Assembly (NCBI GenBank): GCA_024697945.1
Contig: JAILRU010000033.1
Location: forward strand, 1-64,000
DNA: 64,000 nt
Direction of reading: 5' to 3'
Source of the DNA: Bacteroidaceae bacterium
GTDB taxonomy: Bacteria; Bacteroidota; Bacteroidia; Bacteroidales; Bacteroidaceae
Under the pieces are notes generated by a model. The model saw only the letters and a list, made by a program, of their open reading frames with translations. It made no database searches and had not been told where the DNA came from. Each line of letters opens with the position of its first letter. Within the stretch, counting starts at the first letter, position 1. Shown here in pieces: positions 16,952-26,799 of this stretch. A program made the position numbers and the translations under genes.

Positions 16952-17899
16952 ATGGAATACAGAACTCTTGGAAAAACAGGATTGCAGGTCTCAGCACTGA
17001 GTTTTGGTGCCTCCTCGCTGGGCGGCGTCTTCCACAGCATTGACGAAGGACGTGCCATAGAGGCTGTCTTTACGGCTTTGGATGGTGGCATGAACCTCAT
17101 TGACGTCTCGCCTTACTATGGTCATTACAAGGCAGAGACGGTGCTGGGTAAGGCATTGCGGCAGATTAAGCGCGAACGATACATCCTTTCCACTAAGGTG
17201 GGACGCTACGGCAAGGACGGTGTGAATACCTGGGACTACAGCGGACGGCGAGCGCAGGAGAGCGTCTATGAAAGTATGGACCGACTGGGCGTGGAGCACA
17301 TCGACCTGATTCACGTTCACGACATAGAGTTTCAGGCTTCGCTTCCTGGCGGCTTGCAGAAGGTAGTGGAGGAAACGTTGCCAGCACTTTTGGAGTTGAA
17401 GGAGAAAGGACTCGTCAGTCACGTGGGCATCACGGATCTTCAAATTCCCAATCTGCGCTGGGTAATTGACCACAGTCCGGAAGGGACTGTGGAGACCGTG
17501 CTGAACTTCTGCCACTACTGTCTGAATGATGATGCTTTGGCAGATAATCTGGATTACTTTGAAAGTCATGGCATAGGTCTCATCAATGCTTCACCGCTCA
17601 GCATGGGACTGCTGTCCATACGCGGTGTGCCCGACTGGCATCCTGCACCCAAGCCATTGGTTGAGGCTTGTCGTCGTGCTGCAGAGCATTGTGCCTCAAA
17701 GGGTTATCCCATCGAGAAGTTGGCTATGCAATATTCGGTAAGCAATCCCCGCATACCCTCAACCCTCTTCTCATCGGCCAACCCAGATAACGTATGCCGT
17801 AATCTCGAATACATCAGCGAGCCTATCGACTGGATATTGGTGAAGGAGGTTCAAGATATCATTGGTAATCAAAAACGTGTAACATGGGCAAACAGCTGA
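16952..17899 (+). CDS. Aldo/keto reductase, probable L-galactose/L-fucose 1-dehydrogenase
   Basis: A 315-residue NAD(P)-linked aldo/keto reductase (MEYRTLGKTGLQVSALSFGA). The catalytic tetrad is visible as Asp and Tyr in LIDVSPYYGHY (about 47-57), Lys in ILSTKVGRYG and His in IDLIHVHDIE. It resembles L-galactose and L-fucose dehydrogenases, which oxidise the sugar to its lactone. It opens a seven-gene plus-strand operon and overlaps the lactonase gene by 16 bases, the same order as the L-galactose genes I recall from Bacteroides vulgatus. It begins 21 bases after mutS2 with no promoter between them. Confidence 0.82.
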   Translation: MEYRTLGKTGLQVSALSFGASSLGGVFHSIDEGRAIEAVFTALDGGMNLIDVSPYYGHYKAETVLGKALRQIKRERYILSTKVGRYGKDGVNTWDYSGRRAQESVYESMDRLGVEHIDLIHVHDIEFQASLPGGLQKVVEETLPALLELKEKGLVSHVGITDLQIPNLRWVIDHSPEGTVETVLNFCHYCLNDDALADNLDYFESHGIGLINASPLSMGLLSIRGVPDWHPAPKPLVEACRRAAEHCASKGYPIEKLAMQYSVSNPRIPSTLFSSANPDNVCRNLEYISEPIDWILVKEVQDIIGNQKRVTWANS

Positions 17900-18783
17900 T
17901 TATTGATGCGCATAGCCATCTGTGGTTGGAGCAGGATACTGTGGTGGATGGGTGCCCCATTCGCACGCTCCAGCCGAATGGCAGCCGCTCGGAATTCTTT
18001 GGAGAAGAACGCCAGATGTTGCCACCCTTCATGATTGACGGCAAGAATACCGCAGAAGTGTTCCTCAGTAACATGGATTATGCGCAGGTTGCTGCTGCTG
18101 TGGTGGTTCAGGAAGTCATAGACGGCAACCAGAATGCCTACCTCACCGAAGTGCAGGCAAAATATCCAGAGCGTTTCTTCTGTATGGGTATGGCATGGAC
18201 ACTGGAAGAAGCCAAGGCGGTACAAAAGGCCGGATTGAGAGGCATTGCCTTTCCTGGACACCGCATGAAGGAATCGCTGCATACGCTCATGCCCATTTTT
18301 AAGTTTATGGAGGAGCAGGGCCTTGTATTGTCGATGTGCTTGGGCGAAGACCCAAGGCAGATAGCCGAGATGGCTGAGGTGATACATGAATGTCCTCGGT
18401 TGAAGGTGGCCATCGGTCATTTCGGGATGGTAACGACAGAGGCTTTTGAAAGTCAGGTGAAGTTGGCACGAGAAGGCCAATATGTGATGATTGAGAGCGG
18501 TGGTATTACCTGGCTTTTCAACTCCGAGTTCTACCCCTACCCTTCTGCTATGCACAGCATCCGACAGGCTGCAGATTGGGTGGGCATTGACCGCCTGATG
18601 TGGGGCTCCGACTACCCCCGCACCATTACCGCAATAACCTACCGCATGTCCTACGACTTCCTCTTCCGCAGCACACTCCTCCTTCCTGAAGAGATGGCTG
18701 CTTTCTTGGGAGAGAACGCTGCCCGTTTCTACGACTTCAAGAATCTACCGGAGCTACCTTATATAAAGAATATGAGTGAATAA
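17884..18783 (+). CDS. Amidohydrolase-family sugar lactonase (COG3618), probable L-galactono/L-fuconolactonase
   Basis: A 299-residue amidohydrolase. The metal-binding HxH is in IIDAHSHLW at the N terminus, a His in VAIGHFGMV near 180, and the catalytic Asp in LMWGSDYPRT near 243. This is the COG3618 pattern, whose characterised members open L-fucono- and L-galactono-lactones. It should hydrolyse the lactone made by the upstream dehydrogenase to L-galactonate or L-fuconate. The 16-base overlap with that gene supports a coupled pair. The exact lactone cannot be read from the sequence. Confidence 0.8.
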   Translation: MGKQLIIDAHSHLWLEQDTVVDGCPIRTLQPNGSRSEFFGEERQMLPPFMIDGKNTAEVFLSNMDYAQVAAAVVVQEVIDGNQNAYLTEVQAKYPERFFCMGMAWTLEEAKAVQKAGLRGIAFPGHRMKESLHTLMPIFKFMEEQGLVLSMCLGEDPRQIAEMAEVIHECPRLKVAIGHFGMVTTEAFESQVKLAREGQYVMIESGGITWLFNSEFYPYPSAMHSIRQAADWVGIDRLMWGSDYPRTITAITYRMSYDFLFRSTLLLPEEMAAFLGENAARFYDFKNLPELPYIKNMSE

Positions 18784-18825
18784 TCCATCATAATAATGAA
18801 ATAACGTAATAACAACTAAAACCTT

Positions 18826-20646
18826 ATGAATAACTATCCTAAGATTGGCATTCGCCCGACTATCGACGGTCGCCAAGGTGGTGTCCGCGAAAGCCTTGAA
18901 GAGAAAACAATGGCCCTTGCAAAGGCTGTGGCTGAATTGATAACAAAGAATCTACGTAATGGTGATGGTTCGCCCGTGGAGTGCGTCATCGCAGATTCAA
19001 CCATTGGCCGTGTGGCAGAAAGTGCTGCCTGCGCTGAGAAGTTCGAGCGCGAGGGCGTCGGTTCTACCATTACTGTCACCAGTTGTTGGTGTTATGGTTC
19101 TGAGACCATGGACATGAACCCACACTACCCGAAGGCCGTGTGGGGTTTCAATGGCACGGAACGACCGGGCGCCGTCTATTTGGCTGCTGTTCTCGCTGCT
19201 CATGCCCAGAAGGGTTTGCCAGCATTCGGTATTTACGGCCACAACGTGCAGGACCTCGACGATAACACCATTCCCGCAGACGTGGCGGAGAAGATACTGC
19301 GCTTTGCTCGCGCTGCTCAGGCTGTCGCTACCATGAAGGGCAAAAGCTACCTCTCGCTGGGTAACACCTGCATGGGTATTGCGGGTTCTATTGTGGATGC
19401 TGACTTCCTGCAGCACTACCTCGGAATGCGCACGGAGTATGTTTCCCTCGTGGAGATTCTGCGCCGCGTCGATTTCAATATCTTTGACCCTGAAGAGTTC
19501 AAGAAAGCGATGGCTTGGGTAGAGAGATACTGCAAACCACAAGAGGGCCATGACTACAACGAGGATCGTCCTCTCTTCCCTGGCACACCCATGGCTTCCT
19601 TCAATGGAAAGGGTAAAGGCAAGAATCGTGAGGAGAAGGATGCCGACTGGGAATTCACCGTGAAGACAATGATGATTATCCGCGACCTGATGCACGGCAA
19701 CCCGCGCCTGCTCGAAATGGGTTACAAGGAAGAGGCGCTAGGTCATAATGCCCTCTTCGGCGGCGTGCAGGGCCAGCGCCAATGGACCGACTACCGCCCG
19801 AACTTCGATTTCCCCGAGTCGATGTTGTGTACCAGCTTCGATTGGAACGGCATCCGCGAGGCTGATGTGCTCGCTACCGAGAACGACTTCCTCAATGGCC
19901 TCTCGATGCTCTTTGGTCACCTGTTGACCAATCGCGGCGTGATGTTCTCTGATATCCGTACTTACTGGAGCCCTGAGGCCGTGGAACGTGTGGCAGGTAA
20001 GAAACCCGAGGGTCAGGCTGCTGGCGGTTTCATACATCTTATTAATAGTGGTGCTACTACCCTCGATGCTACAGGTGCTATGACAGCTGCTGATGGTCAA
20101 CCCACGATGAAGGAGCCCTGGAACATTACCGATGCCGACGTGGAAGCCTGCTTGAAAGCCACCAGTTGGATGCCTGCTGACCGCGATTACTTCCGCGGTG
20201 GAGGCTACAGCTCGCACTTCGTTACCAAGGGCGGCATGCCCATGACCATGATGCGCGTGAACCGTGTAGCCGGCCTCGGTCCAGTGCTGCAATTAGCTGA
20301 GGGTTGGACTGTTGAACTCGATCCGAAGACCCATAACATCCTCGACAAGCGCACCGACCCGACATGGCCCACCACGTGGTTTGTACCTCGTCTTGACTCC
20401 TCGAAGGACTGCTTCAAGGATGTCTATAGCGTGATGAACTGCTGGGGCGCTAATCACGGTGCCATCGCCTACGGACACATTGGTGCTGACCTCATCACAC
20501 TGTGCTCCATTGTCCGCATCCCTGTATGCATGCACAACGTCGCCGACGCCGACATCTTCCGTCCTGCCGCATGGAACGCCTTCGGCATGGACAAGGAGGG
20601 TGCCGATTACCGCGCCTGCCAGAACTTTGGTCCGATTTATAAATAA
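18826..20646 (+). CDS. fucI: L-fucose isomerase
   Basis: A 606-residue protein close to the E. coli FucI length. It carries the family hallmarks [42 protein letters not shown] and [13 protein letters not shown], which hold the manganese ligands and catalytic acids. FucI interconverts L-fucose with L-fuculose, and the same enzyme type acts on D-arabinose and can act on L-galactose. It lies between the lactonase and the FucP transporter. No fuculokinase or fuculose-phosphate aldolase is present in the window, so the usual fucose route is incomplete here. The isomerase may connect to genes elsewhere or serve L-galactose. Confidence 0.93.
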   Translation: MNNYPKIGIRPTIDGRQGGVRESLEEKTMALAKAVAELITKNLRNGDGSPVECVIADSTIGRVAESAACAEKFEREGVGSTITVTSCWCYGSETMDMNPHYPKAVWGFNGTERPGAVYLAAVLAAHAQKGLPAFGIYGHNVQDLDDNTIPADVAEKILRFARAAQAVATMKGKSYLSLGNTCMGIAGSIVDADFLQHYLGMRTEYVSLVEILRRVDFNIFDPEEFKKAMAWVERYCKPQEGHDYNEDRPLFPGTPMASFNGKGKGKNREEKDADWEFTVKTMMIIRDLMHGNPRLLEMGYKEEALGHNALFGGVQGQRQWTDYRPNFDFPESMLCTSFDWNGIREADVLATENDFLNGLSMLFGHLLTNRGVMFSDIRTYWSPEAVERVAGKKPEGQAAGGFIHLINSGATTLDATGAMTAADGQPTMKEPWNITDADVEACLKATSWMPADRDYFRGGGYSSHFVTKGGMPMTMMRVNRVAGLGPVLQLAEGWTVELDPKTHNILDKRTDPTWPTTWFVPRLDSSKDCFKDVYSVMNCWGANHGAIAYGHIGADLITLCSIVRIPVCMHNVADADIFRPAAWNAFGMDKEGADYRACQNFGPIYK

Positions 20647-20656
20647 GTAATGTTCA

Positions 20657-21967
20657 ATGAATAAGAAACCATTAGTTGAGAAGAAGTACCTCCTCACCTT
20701 CATTCTCATTACCTCGCTTTTCGCACTGTGGGGCTTTGCCAACGACATCACGAATCCGATGGTGGCAGCGTTCCAGACATTAATGGAAATTTCAGCTGCT
20801 AAGGCCTCGATGGTACAGTTTGCCTTTTATGGCGGTTACGCCACAATGGCAGTGCCGGCTGCACTGTTCATCCGCAAGTATTCGTACAAGGTGGGTGTGC
20901 TCATCGGCCTCGGTCTCTACGCGGTGGGTGCCTTCTTATTCATTCCCGCTGCCCAGTTTCAGGAGTTCAAATTCTTCTGCGTATCGCTTTACATCCTCAC
21001 CTTCGGCCTGGCCTTTCTTGAGACCAGTGCTAATCCCTTTATTCTCTCGCTAGGTGACAAGAGTAACTCTACGCGTCGATTGAATCTGGCGCAGGCCTTC
21101 AACCCCATCGGTTCGCTTTCAGGTATGGCTGTCGCTTCATTCATTGTGCTGCCCAATCTTCTCTCCGACAAACGCGATGCCGCCGGTCAGATTCTCTATC
21201 ACAGCTTAAGTGAGGCTGAGAAGGCTGACATCCGGTTGCATGACCTCGCCGTCATCCGCGACCCGTACGTCGCCATTGGTCTGGTGGTCCTCGTGATGTT
21301 CATCATCATCGCTCTTACCAAGATGCCATCGCTTAAAGGCGATCAGGATGGGCAGACCAAAGCCAGCACAACCCTCTCGCGCCTGTGGCACAACAAGATT
21401 TACCGTAATGGTGTGTTCGCTCAGGTGCTCTACGTCGCTGCCCAAATCATGGTATGGACGTTCATTATCCAATATGCTGACCACTTGGGCATCGACAAGG
21501 CCACGGCACAGCGTTGGAACATCCTAGCTATGTCGCTGTCGTTGACGGGTCGTTTTGTGGGCACCTATATCATGAAGTACGTCAACCAGCGCCGCCTCCT
21601 GGCCATCTTCGGCGTGGGCGCGTCGATTTGCACGCTTGGTGCTATATGTATCGAAGGTATGTGGGGCCTCTACTCTTTAGTATGCATCAGCTTGTTTATG
21701 TCCATCATGTTCCCCAGCATTTATGGCATTGCGCTTGAGAATGTCAAGAGCGAAGACACCTCCCTCGGAGCTGCCTTCTTGGTGATGGCCATAGTGGGGG
21801 GAGCCTTGATGCCGCCACTTCAAGGTCATCTCATTGACCAGCAGGTCATCTTCGGCTGGCCCGCTGTCAACTTCTCGTTTGTGCTGCCACTCATCTGCTT
21901 CTTATTAATAACCATTTATGGCTACCAGACATTTCGGCAGGTAAAATCGTTAAATGTTCAATCGTAA
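20657..21967 (+). CDS. fucP: L-fucose/L-galactose:H+ symporter (MFS)
   Basis: A 436-residue inner-membrane MFS transporter with about twelve helices. The residues linked to proton and sugar binding in FucP are present: Asp in WGFANDITNPMV near residue 30 and Glu in FLETSANPF near 120. FucP carries L-fucose and also L-galactose and D-arabinose, so it suits either reading of this operon. It starts ten bases after fucI and the zinc dehydrogenase gene follows ten bases after its stop. Confidence 0.9.
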   Translation: MNKKPLVEKKYLLTFILITSLFALWGFANDITNPMVAAFQTLMEISAAKASMVQFAFYGGYATMAVPAALFIRKYSYKVGVLIGLGLYAVGAFLFIPAAQFQEFKFFCVSLYILTFGLAFLETSANPFILSLGDKSNSTRRLNLAQAFNPIGSLSGMAVASFIVLPNLLSDKRDAAGQILYHSLSEAEKADIRLHDLAVIRDPYVAIGLVVLVMFIIIALTKMPSLKGDQDGQTKASTTLSRLWHNKIYRNGVFAQVLYVAAQIMVWTFIIQYADHLGIDKATAQRWNILAMSLSLTGRFVGTYIMKYVNQRRLLAIFGVGASICTLGAICIEGMWGLYSLVCISLFMSIMFPSIYGIALENVKSEDTSLGAAFLVMAIVGGALMPPLQGHLIDQQVIFGWPAVNFSFVLPLICFLLITIYGYQTFRQVKSLNVQS

Positions 21968-21976
21968 AATATACCC

Positions 21977-22993
21977 ATGAAAGCATTACAGATTACTGAT
22001 ACAAAGAGGCTCGATGTTATTGAGCTTACCATTCCGCAGCCCACTGAAGGCGAAGTGTTGTTACACGTCAATTATGGGGGCTTTTGCGGCTCGGATCTCA
22101 ACACGTTTCGAGGTCGCAATGCACTGGCTCTGAAACCAGTCATTCCTGGTCATGAGATTAGTGCCACCGTGGAGAATATGGGCAGCGATGTACCCGCCAA
22201 CATTGCAGTGGGGCAGCTCGTGACCGTTGACCCCTACACAGCTTGCGGCAACTGCCCCAGTTGTCGCCGTCGCCGTTTTAATGCCTGCCAGCACAACGAG
22301 ACTTTAGGAGTTCAGCGCCACGGAGCGATGTGTGAGTATATTTGCGTGCCATGGCAGAAAGTGATTCCTGCAGAGGGCCTTGCGTCTCAAGATATTGCCC
22401 TGATAGAACCTATGAGTGTTGGCTTCCATGCTGTAGATCGTGGTCAGGTGACAGATGCCGACACGGTCCTAGTCGTCGGTTGTGGTATGATTGGAGTTGG
22501 TGCCATCGTAAGGGCTAGCCTTCGTGGTGCCACCGTCATTGCCATGGATCTCGACGATGAGAAACTTGAGTTGGCACGAGAACTAGGTGCTTCAGCAACT
22601 GTCAACAGCGGCATGGACGATGTTCATGCTTGTTTGCAAAAACTGACTGGAGGTGCAGGTCCCGATGTGGTCATCGAGGCTGTAGGCGCAGCTCCCACCT
22701 ATAATATTGCTGTTAACGAGGTCGCCTTCACAGGCCGCATTGTCTGCATTGGCTATGCCCCTGGCGATGTTGCTCTGCCCACCCGCTTCTTTGTGCAGAA
22801 AGAATTGGACATTCGCGGCTCGCGCAATGCCCTCCCCGACGATTTCCGTGCTGTCATCCGCTACTTGCGTCGTGGCACCTGTCCCACCGCCCGTCTCATC
22901 TCTGGCATCGTAAAACCCGAGGAGGCTGCTGAGGCTATGGTCGCATGGGATGCCACACCTGGGAAGGTGTTCCGTATTCTTGTGAATTTTTAG
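21977..22993 (+). CDS. Zinc-dependent alcohol dehydrogenase, probable L-galactonate 5-dehydrogenase
   Basis: A 338-residue medium-chain dehydrogenase. Catalytic zinc ligands are Cys in GGFCGSDLN (near 36) and His-Glu in PGHE (near 58). The structural zinc site is CGNCPSCRRRRFNAC (about 88-102). The Rossmann motif is VVGCGMIGVGA. By context it resembles LgoD-type enzymes that oxidise L-galactonate to D-tagaturonate. That product is the substrate of the next gene, uxaB, and no other gene in this operon would supply it. A sorbitol or L-idonate dehydrogenase role is the main alternative. A small hairpin (22995-23019) lies after the stop. Confidence 0.8.
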   Translation: MKALQITDTKRLDVIELTIPQPTEGEVLLHVNYGGFCGSDLNTFRGRNALALKPVIPGHEISATVENMGSDVPANIAVGQLVTVDPYTACGNCPSCRRRRFNACQHNETLGVQRHGAMCEYICVPWQKVIPAEGLASQDIALIEPMSVGFHAVDRGQVTDADTVLVVGCGMIGVGAIVRASLRGATVIAMDLDDEKLELARELGASATVNSGMDDVHACLQKLTGGAGPDVVIEAVGAAPTYNIAVNEVAFTGRIVCIGYAPGDVALPTRFFVQKELDIRGSRNALPDDFRAVIRYLRRGTCPTARLISGIVKPEEAAEAMVAWDATPGKVFRILVNF

Positions 22994-22994
22994 G

Positions 22995-23019
22995 CGTTAT
23001 ACCGTAATACTTTATAACG
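22995..23019. repeat. Small hairpin between dehydrogenase and uxaB
   Basis: CGTTATA at 22995-23001 pairs with TATAACG at 23013-23019 across an 11-base loop. No U-tract follows, so it may process or stabilise mRNA rather than terminate it. The 57-base gap is the largest inside the operon. Confidence 0.4.
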
Positions 23020-23050
23020 GGAAAATGACAGTAGTAATAACGAAAAAACT

Positions 23051-24526
23051 ATGCAACCATTAAATAGTACTACCGCTCCCAAGACTCAGCGCCCGGAGCG
23101 TATCATACAGTTCGGTGAAGGCAACTTCCTTCGCGCTTTCGTTGATTGGATTGTATGGCAGATGGACAAGAAGACCGACTTCAATGCCAGTGTTGTCATT
23201 GTTCAGCCCATCGCACAGGGCATGGCCGACCGCCTGCAGGAGCAGGACTGTCTCTATCATGTCAACCTGCAGGGCCTCATAGATGGGAAGCCCGTCAACT
23301 CGCTCGAGATGATTGACAGCGTCAGCCGCGCCCTCAACCCCTATGAGAACTACGAAGCCTATATTGAATTGGCCGAACAGCCGGAGATTCGCTTTGTTAT
23401 TTCTAACACCACCGAGGCTGGCATCGCCATCGATCCTACTTGTCGCTTTGCCGACACGCCGCCTGCGTCCTACCCAGCCAAACTCACACAGTTGTTGTAC
23501 CATCGCTTCTGCGCTTTCAATGGCGACCCTGAGAAGGGTCTCATTATCATGCCATGTGAACTCATTTTCCAGAACGGACACCACCTCGTTGATTGCATCC
23601 GCAAATACATCGAGCTGTGGCGCAAGGACCTTGGCGCAGATTTCGAGGTGTTCCGTTCATGGTTCGAGCAGTCGTGCTACGTATGTACCACACTTGTGGA
23701 CCGTATAGTTCCAGGTTTTCCTCGCAAGGATATCGAAGCCATCCAGCAAAAGGTGAATTATGCCGACAATATGGTAGTTCAAGCCGAGGCTTTCCATCTT
23801 TGGGTTATCGAGACCGCTCCTAACCTGTCGTTGGAGCAGCTTGTCAAAGAATTCCCCGCTGATAAAGCAGGACTGCACGTAATCATGACCCACGACGAAT
23901 CACCCTACCACGAGCGTAAGGTGACCCTACTGAATGGTCCTCATACTGTACTTTCGCCTGTGGCTTTTCTTGCTGGCTTGAACATTGTTCGCAATGCTTG
24001 CCAACACGAAGTAATTGGACCCTTTGTCCGTCGCGTGATGTACGATGAACTGCTGCCTACCCTGAACCTGCCCGAGAACGAACTGCGCCGCTTCGCTGAC
24101 GACGTAATGGAGCGCTTCTGTAATCCTTTCGTTGATCATCAGCTCACGAGCATTATGCTCAATAGTTTTTCCAAATTCCAGACGCGCGATTTGCCTGGTC
24201 TGAAAACTTATCTCCAGCGTAAGGGTCAACTGCCTAAGGGAATAGTTCTCGGCCTTGCTGCCATCTGCGTTTATTACAAGGGGGGACAACGTGCCGATGG
24301 CACACTCATCCAACCCAACGATGATTCCCGCATCATGCAGTTGCTTACCGACCTGTGGGCAACGGGCGATGCACGGAAAGTGGCCGAAGGCGTTTTGGCT
24401 GCCAAAGACCTTATCTGGCATGAGCAGGGCGACCACAACAATATCCCGGGCCTCACCGACCTGCTGACCGAGAGCATCACTAGCATCCTCAACAACGGCA
24501 TGATGGAAACAGTGAAAAAAACATGA
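23051..24526 (+). CDS. uxaB: Tagaturonate reductase
   Basis: A 491-residue protein of the mannitol dehydrogenase family, recognisable as UxaB from IIQFGEGNFLRAFVDWIVWQ at the start and HDESPYHERKVTLLNGPHT in the C-terminal half, which carries the catalytic Lys, Asn and His region. It reduces D-tagaturonate to D-altronate with NADH. Tagaturonate normally comes from galacturonate by UxaC, but no uxaC is in the window. Here the upstream zinc dehydrogenase probably supplies it from L-galactonate. The stop overlaps the uxaA start (ATGA). Confidence 0.92.
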   Translation: MQPLNSTTAPKTQRPERIIQFGEGNFLRAFVDWIVWQMDKKTDFNASVVIVQPIAQGMADRLQEQDCLYHVNLQGLIDGKPVNSLEMIDSVSRALNPYENYEAYIELAEQPEIRFVISNTTEAGIAIDPTCRFADTPPASYPAKLTQLLYHRFCAFNGDPEKGLIIMPCELIFQNGHHLVDCIRKYIELWRKDLGADFEVFRSWFEQSCYVCTTLVDRIVPGFPRKDIEAIQQKVNYADNMVVQAEAFHLWVIETAPNLSLEQLVKEFPADKAGLHVIMTHDESPYHERKVTLLNGPHTVLSPVAFLAGLNIVRNACQHEVIGPFVRRVMYDELLPTLNLPENELRRFADDVMERFCNPFVDHQLTSIMLNSFSKFQTRDLPGLKTYLQRKGQLPKGIVLGLAAICVYYKGGQRADGTLIQPNDDSRIMQLLTDLWATGDARKVAEGVLAAKDLIWHEQGDHNNIPGLTDLLTESITSILNNGMMETVKKT

Positions 24527-25980
24527 AAAAGTTCCTCCAAATACACCCAGCTGATACGGTGGCGGTAGCCCTGCAAGAACTTTCCGGCATCCCTGCCGGT
24601 CATAAGTTTGCCCTCCGCGATATCGATGCAGGCGAGGAGATTATAAAATATGGCTATCCCATTGGTCACGCCATTCGAGTCATTCGTAAAGGCGAGCTCG
24701 TAGATAATAACAACATTACTACCAACCTAAATGGTATTTTGGATTATAGTAACATAAAGTGGGACGTTAAACCAACTCTCAACTCTAAACTCTCAACACT
24801 CAACTTTGAAGGCTATCTCCGTCCTGACGGCCAAGTAGGTATTCGCAACGACATCTGGGTCATTCCTACCGTTGGTTGCGCTAACACAATCTGCCGCCAA
24901 ATTGTTGAGAAAGTAAGAGAGTCTCTCAACTCTCAACCTTCAACTCTTAACTTTATCCATTTCCCACATAACTACGGCTGCTCACAATTGGGTGACGATC
25001 ATGAGAATACACGTAAAATACTGCGTGACATGGTGTTGCACCCAAACGCTAGTGGCGTCCTTATTGTAGGTCTTGGCTGCGAGAACAATCAGCCCAAGGA
25101 GTTCGAGAAGTTGCTGGGTGACTATGACCGTCAGCGTATTCGTTTCCTCATCGCACAAGAAGAAGAAGGAGATGAGGTGGAGGCTGGTGTGAAGATTGTC
25201 AAGGAACTTTATGAGCAGGCTCAGACCTACGAGCGTGTGCCGGTACCGATATCTAATTTACGTGTGGGTCTGAAATGCGGCGGCTCCGACGGATTTTCTG
25301 GTATCACCGCTAACCCGTTACTCGGCGCTTTCTCCGATTGGCTCTGTGCGCAAGGCGGCACCACTATCCTAACTGAAGTACCCGAGATGTTTGGTGCCGA
25401 ACACCTGCTCATGCGTCGCGCTATTTCAGAGAATGTCCTGCAAGACATCATACGTCTCATCAATGATTTCAAAGAATACTACCTTAGCCACGGACAGCCT
25501 GTTGGCGAAAACCCTTCGCCCGGAAACAAGGCTGGCGGTATCTCCACGCTCGAAGAGAAAGCCCTCGGCTGTACCCAGAAATCAGGTTCATCTCCTGTAT
25601 ATGGTGTCTTGAAATATGGCGAACATCTTTCCGCAGAATCTTCAGGACTTCACCTTCTCTCTGCCCCTGGCAACGACCTTGTAGCCTCTACAGCTCTTGC
25701 TGCCGCCGGTTGCCAACTTGTCCTGTTCACCACTGGCCGTGGCACACCCTTCTCCACCTTTGTTCCTACGCTAAAAGTATCGACGAACAGCAATTTGTCG
25801 CGTCGCAAGCCTCAATGGATTGACTTCAATGCAGGCGTCCTATTGGAAACACAAACTATGGAAGATACCCTGCGTGATTTCTGTCGGCTGATTATAGACG
25901 TAGCGAGCGGCCAGCCTGTTCATGCGGAACAGACCGGCACATCGGAAATCTCAATCTGGAAGAACGGAGTAACGCTATAA
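24523..25980 (+). CDS. uxaA: Altronate dehydratase
   Basis: A 485-residue UxaA. An N-terminal SAF domain (about 1-70) precedes the catalytic part with HNYGCSQLGDDHENT, GLGCENNQ, GLKCGGSDGFSGITANP and LGCTQKSG; its conserved Cys and His residues match the iron-dependent lyase family. It dehydrates D-altronate to 2-keto-3-deoxygluconate. Two in-frame repeat segments interrupt the usual sequence: about 24772-24808 (encoding LNSKLSTLNF) and about 24920-24953 (encoding LNSQPSTLNF). They are related to each other and to the ACTCTAAAC repeats at 28650-28697. The 3' end overlaps the convergent DUF1080 gene by six bases. Confidence 0.92.
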   Translation: MKKFLQIHPADTVAVALQELSGIPAGHKFALRDIDAGEEIIKYGYPIGHAIRVIRKGELVDNNNITTNLNGILDYSNIKWDVKPTLNSKLSTLNFEGYLRPDGQVGIRNDIWVIPTVGCANTICRQIVEKVRESLNSQPSTLNFIHFPHNYGCSQLGDDHENTRKILRDMVLHPNASGVLIVGLGCENNQPKEFEKLLGDYDRQRIRFLIAQEEEGDEVEAGVKIVKELYEQAQTYERVPVPISNLRVGLKCGGSDGFSGITANPLLGAFSDWLCAQGGTTILTEVPEMFGAEHLLMRRAISENVLQDIIRLINDFKEYYLSHGQPVGENPSPGNKAGGISTLEEKALGCTQKSGSSPVYGVLKYGEHLSAESSGLHLLSAPGNDLVASTALAAAGCQLVLFTTGRGTPFSTFVPTLKVSTNSNLSRRKPQWIDFNAGVLLETQTMEDTLRDFCRLIIDVASGQPVHAEQTGTSEISIWKNGVTL

Positions 25981-26748
25981 CGGGCGAATCCAGATGTTTC
26001 GGAAGCTGATGGGTTGGCTGGGGTCGCCGTGCGATTGCAGACGAATGGGGCCATCGTCGTGCTTTACTGTACGCGGGAAACCAATGTACTCCGTCGTACC
26101 TTGTATCTCCGTATGGTTTTGCAGGACAACACCGTTATGTATCACCGTTACGAAGGGATGGTAAAGGTATGTGCCGTCTTCCTTGAAGATAGGGGCTGTG
26201 TATATGATGTCATACACGTTCCATTCGCCTGGACCTCGCATCGCGTTAACCAAAGGCGGCGTTTGCTTATAGATGCTGCCCGTCATTCCGTTCACGTAGG
26301 TCTCGTTCTGGAAACAGTCCAGAATCTGCACTTCGTACATGTCCTGCAGGAAAACGCCACTGTTGCCTCTCGCCTGGCTTTCACCCGTGATGCCCTTGGG
26401 TATGCACCATTCCAGATGTAGCTGGAAGCTGCCGAACTTTTGCCTGGTCACGATGTCACCCTTCGACTTGTCAACGGTCATCACACCGTTCTTCACAGTC
26501 CATTCTGCATCCCCTTCATTGGAATTCATCCATGCTGAAAGGTCTTTCCCGTCGAAGAGCACTATGGCATCACTGGGAGCGGTGTTTGTCTTGATGTCGC
26601 CCGGCGTAATCACTTTGGGCTGGGGCGTCCAGTACTCCGACATACCCGGACGCATTGCCTCGGGCTTCGGATAATCATTTTTCTCTTGTGCTTGAGCAGA
26701 AGCACACCATGCAGCAATGGCAAATGCTGTCAGAAATAGTTTCCTCAT
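25975..26748 (-). CDS. Secreted DUF1080 (3-keto-disaccharide hydrolase-like) protein
   Basis: A 257-residue protein with a signal peptide (MRKLFLTAFAIAAWCASAQAQ) and a concanavalin-like DUF1080 fold: IVLFDGKDLSAWMNS, EWTVKNGVMTV, SFQLHLEWCIP, GNSGVFLQDMYEVQILD and GPGEWNVYDI. Members act on glycosides, some on 3-keto-glycosides formed by Gfo/Idh oxidoreductases. It is the last of three minus-strand genes after GH2 and the sugar epimerase, 51 bases after GH2. No Gfo/Idh oxidoreductase is nearby, so the 3-keto pathway is only hinted at. It converges with uxaA and overlaps it by six bases. Confidence 0.8.
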   Translation of the reverse strand: MRKLFLTAFAIAAWCASAQAQEKNDYPKPEAMRPGMSEYWTPQPKVITPGDIKTNTAPSDAIVLFDGKDLSAWMNSNEGDAEWTVKNGVMTVDKSKGDIVTRQKFGSFQLHLEWCIPKGITGESQARGNSGVFLQDMYEVQILDCFQNETYVNGMTGSIYKQTPPLVNAMRGPGEWNVYDIIYTAPIFKEDGTYLYHPFVTVIHNGVVLQNHTEIQGTTEYIGFPRTVKHDDGPIRLQSHGDPSQPISFRNIWIRPL

Positions 26749-26799
26749 AAATATATATTCTTATATCGGATTATCTATTAAGGTTTTATGGTCTTTTGT

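Noticed and set aside
16952-25980. Standard L-fucose operon
   Set aside because: fucK and fucA are absent; three other enzymes and uxaB/uxaA fit L-galactose better, so the standard label would mislead.
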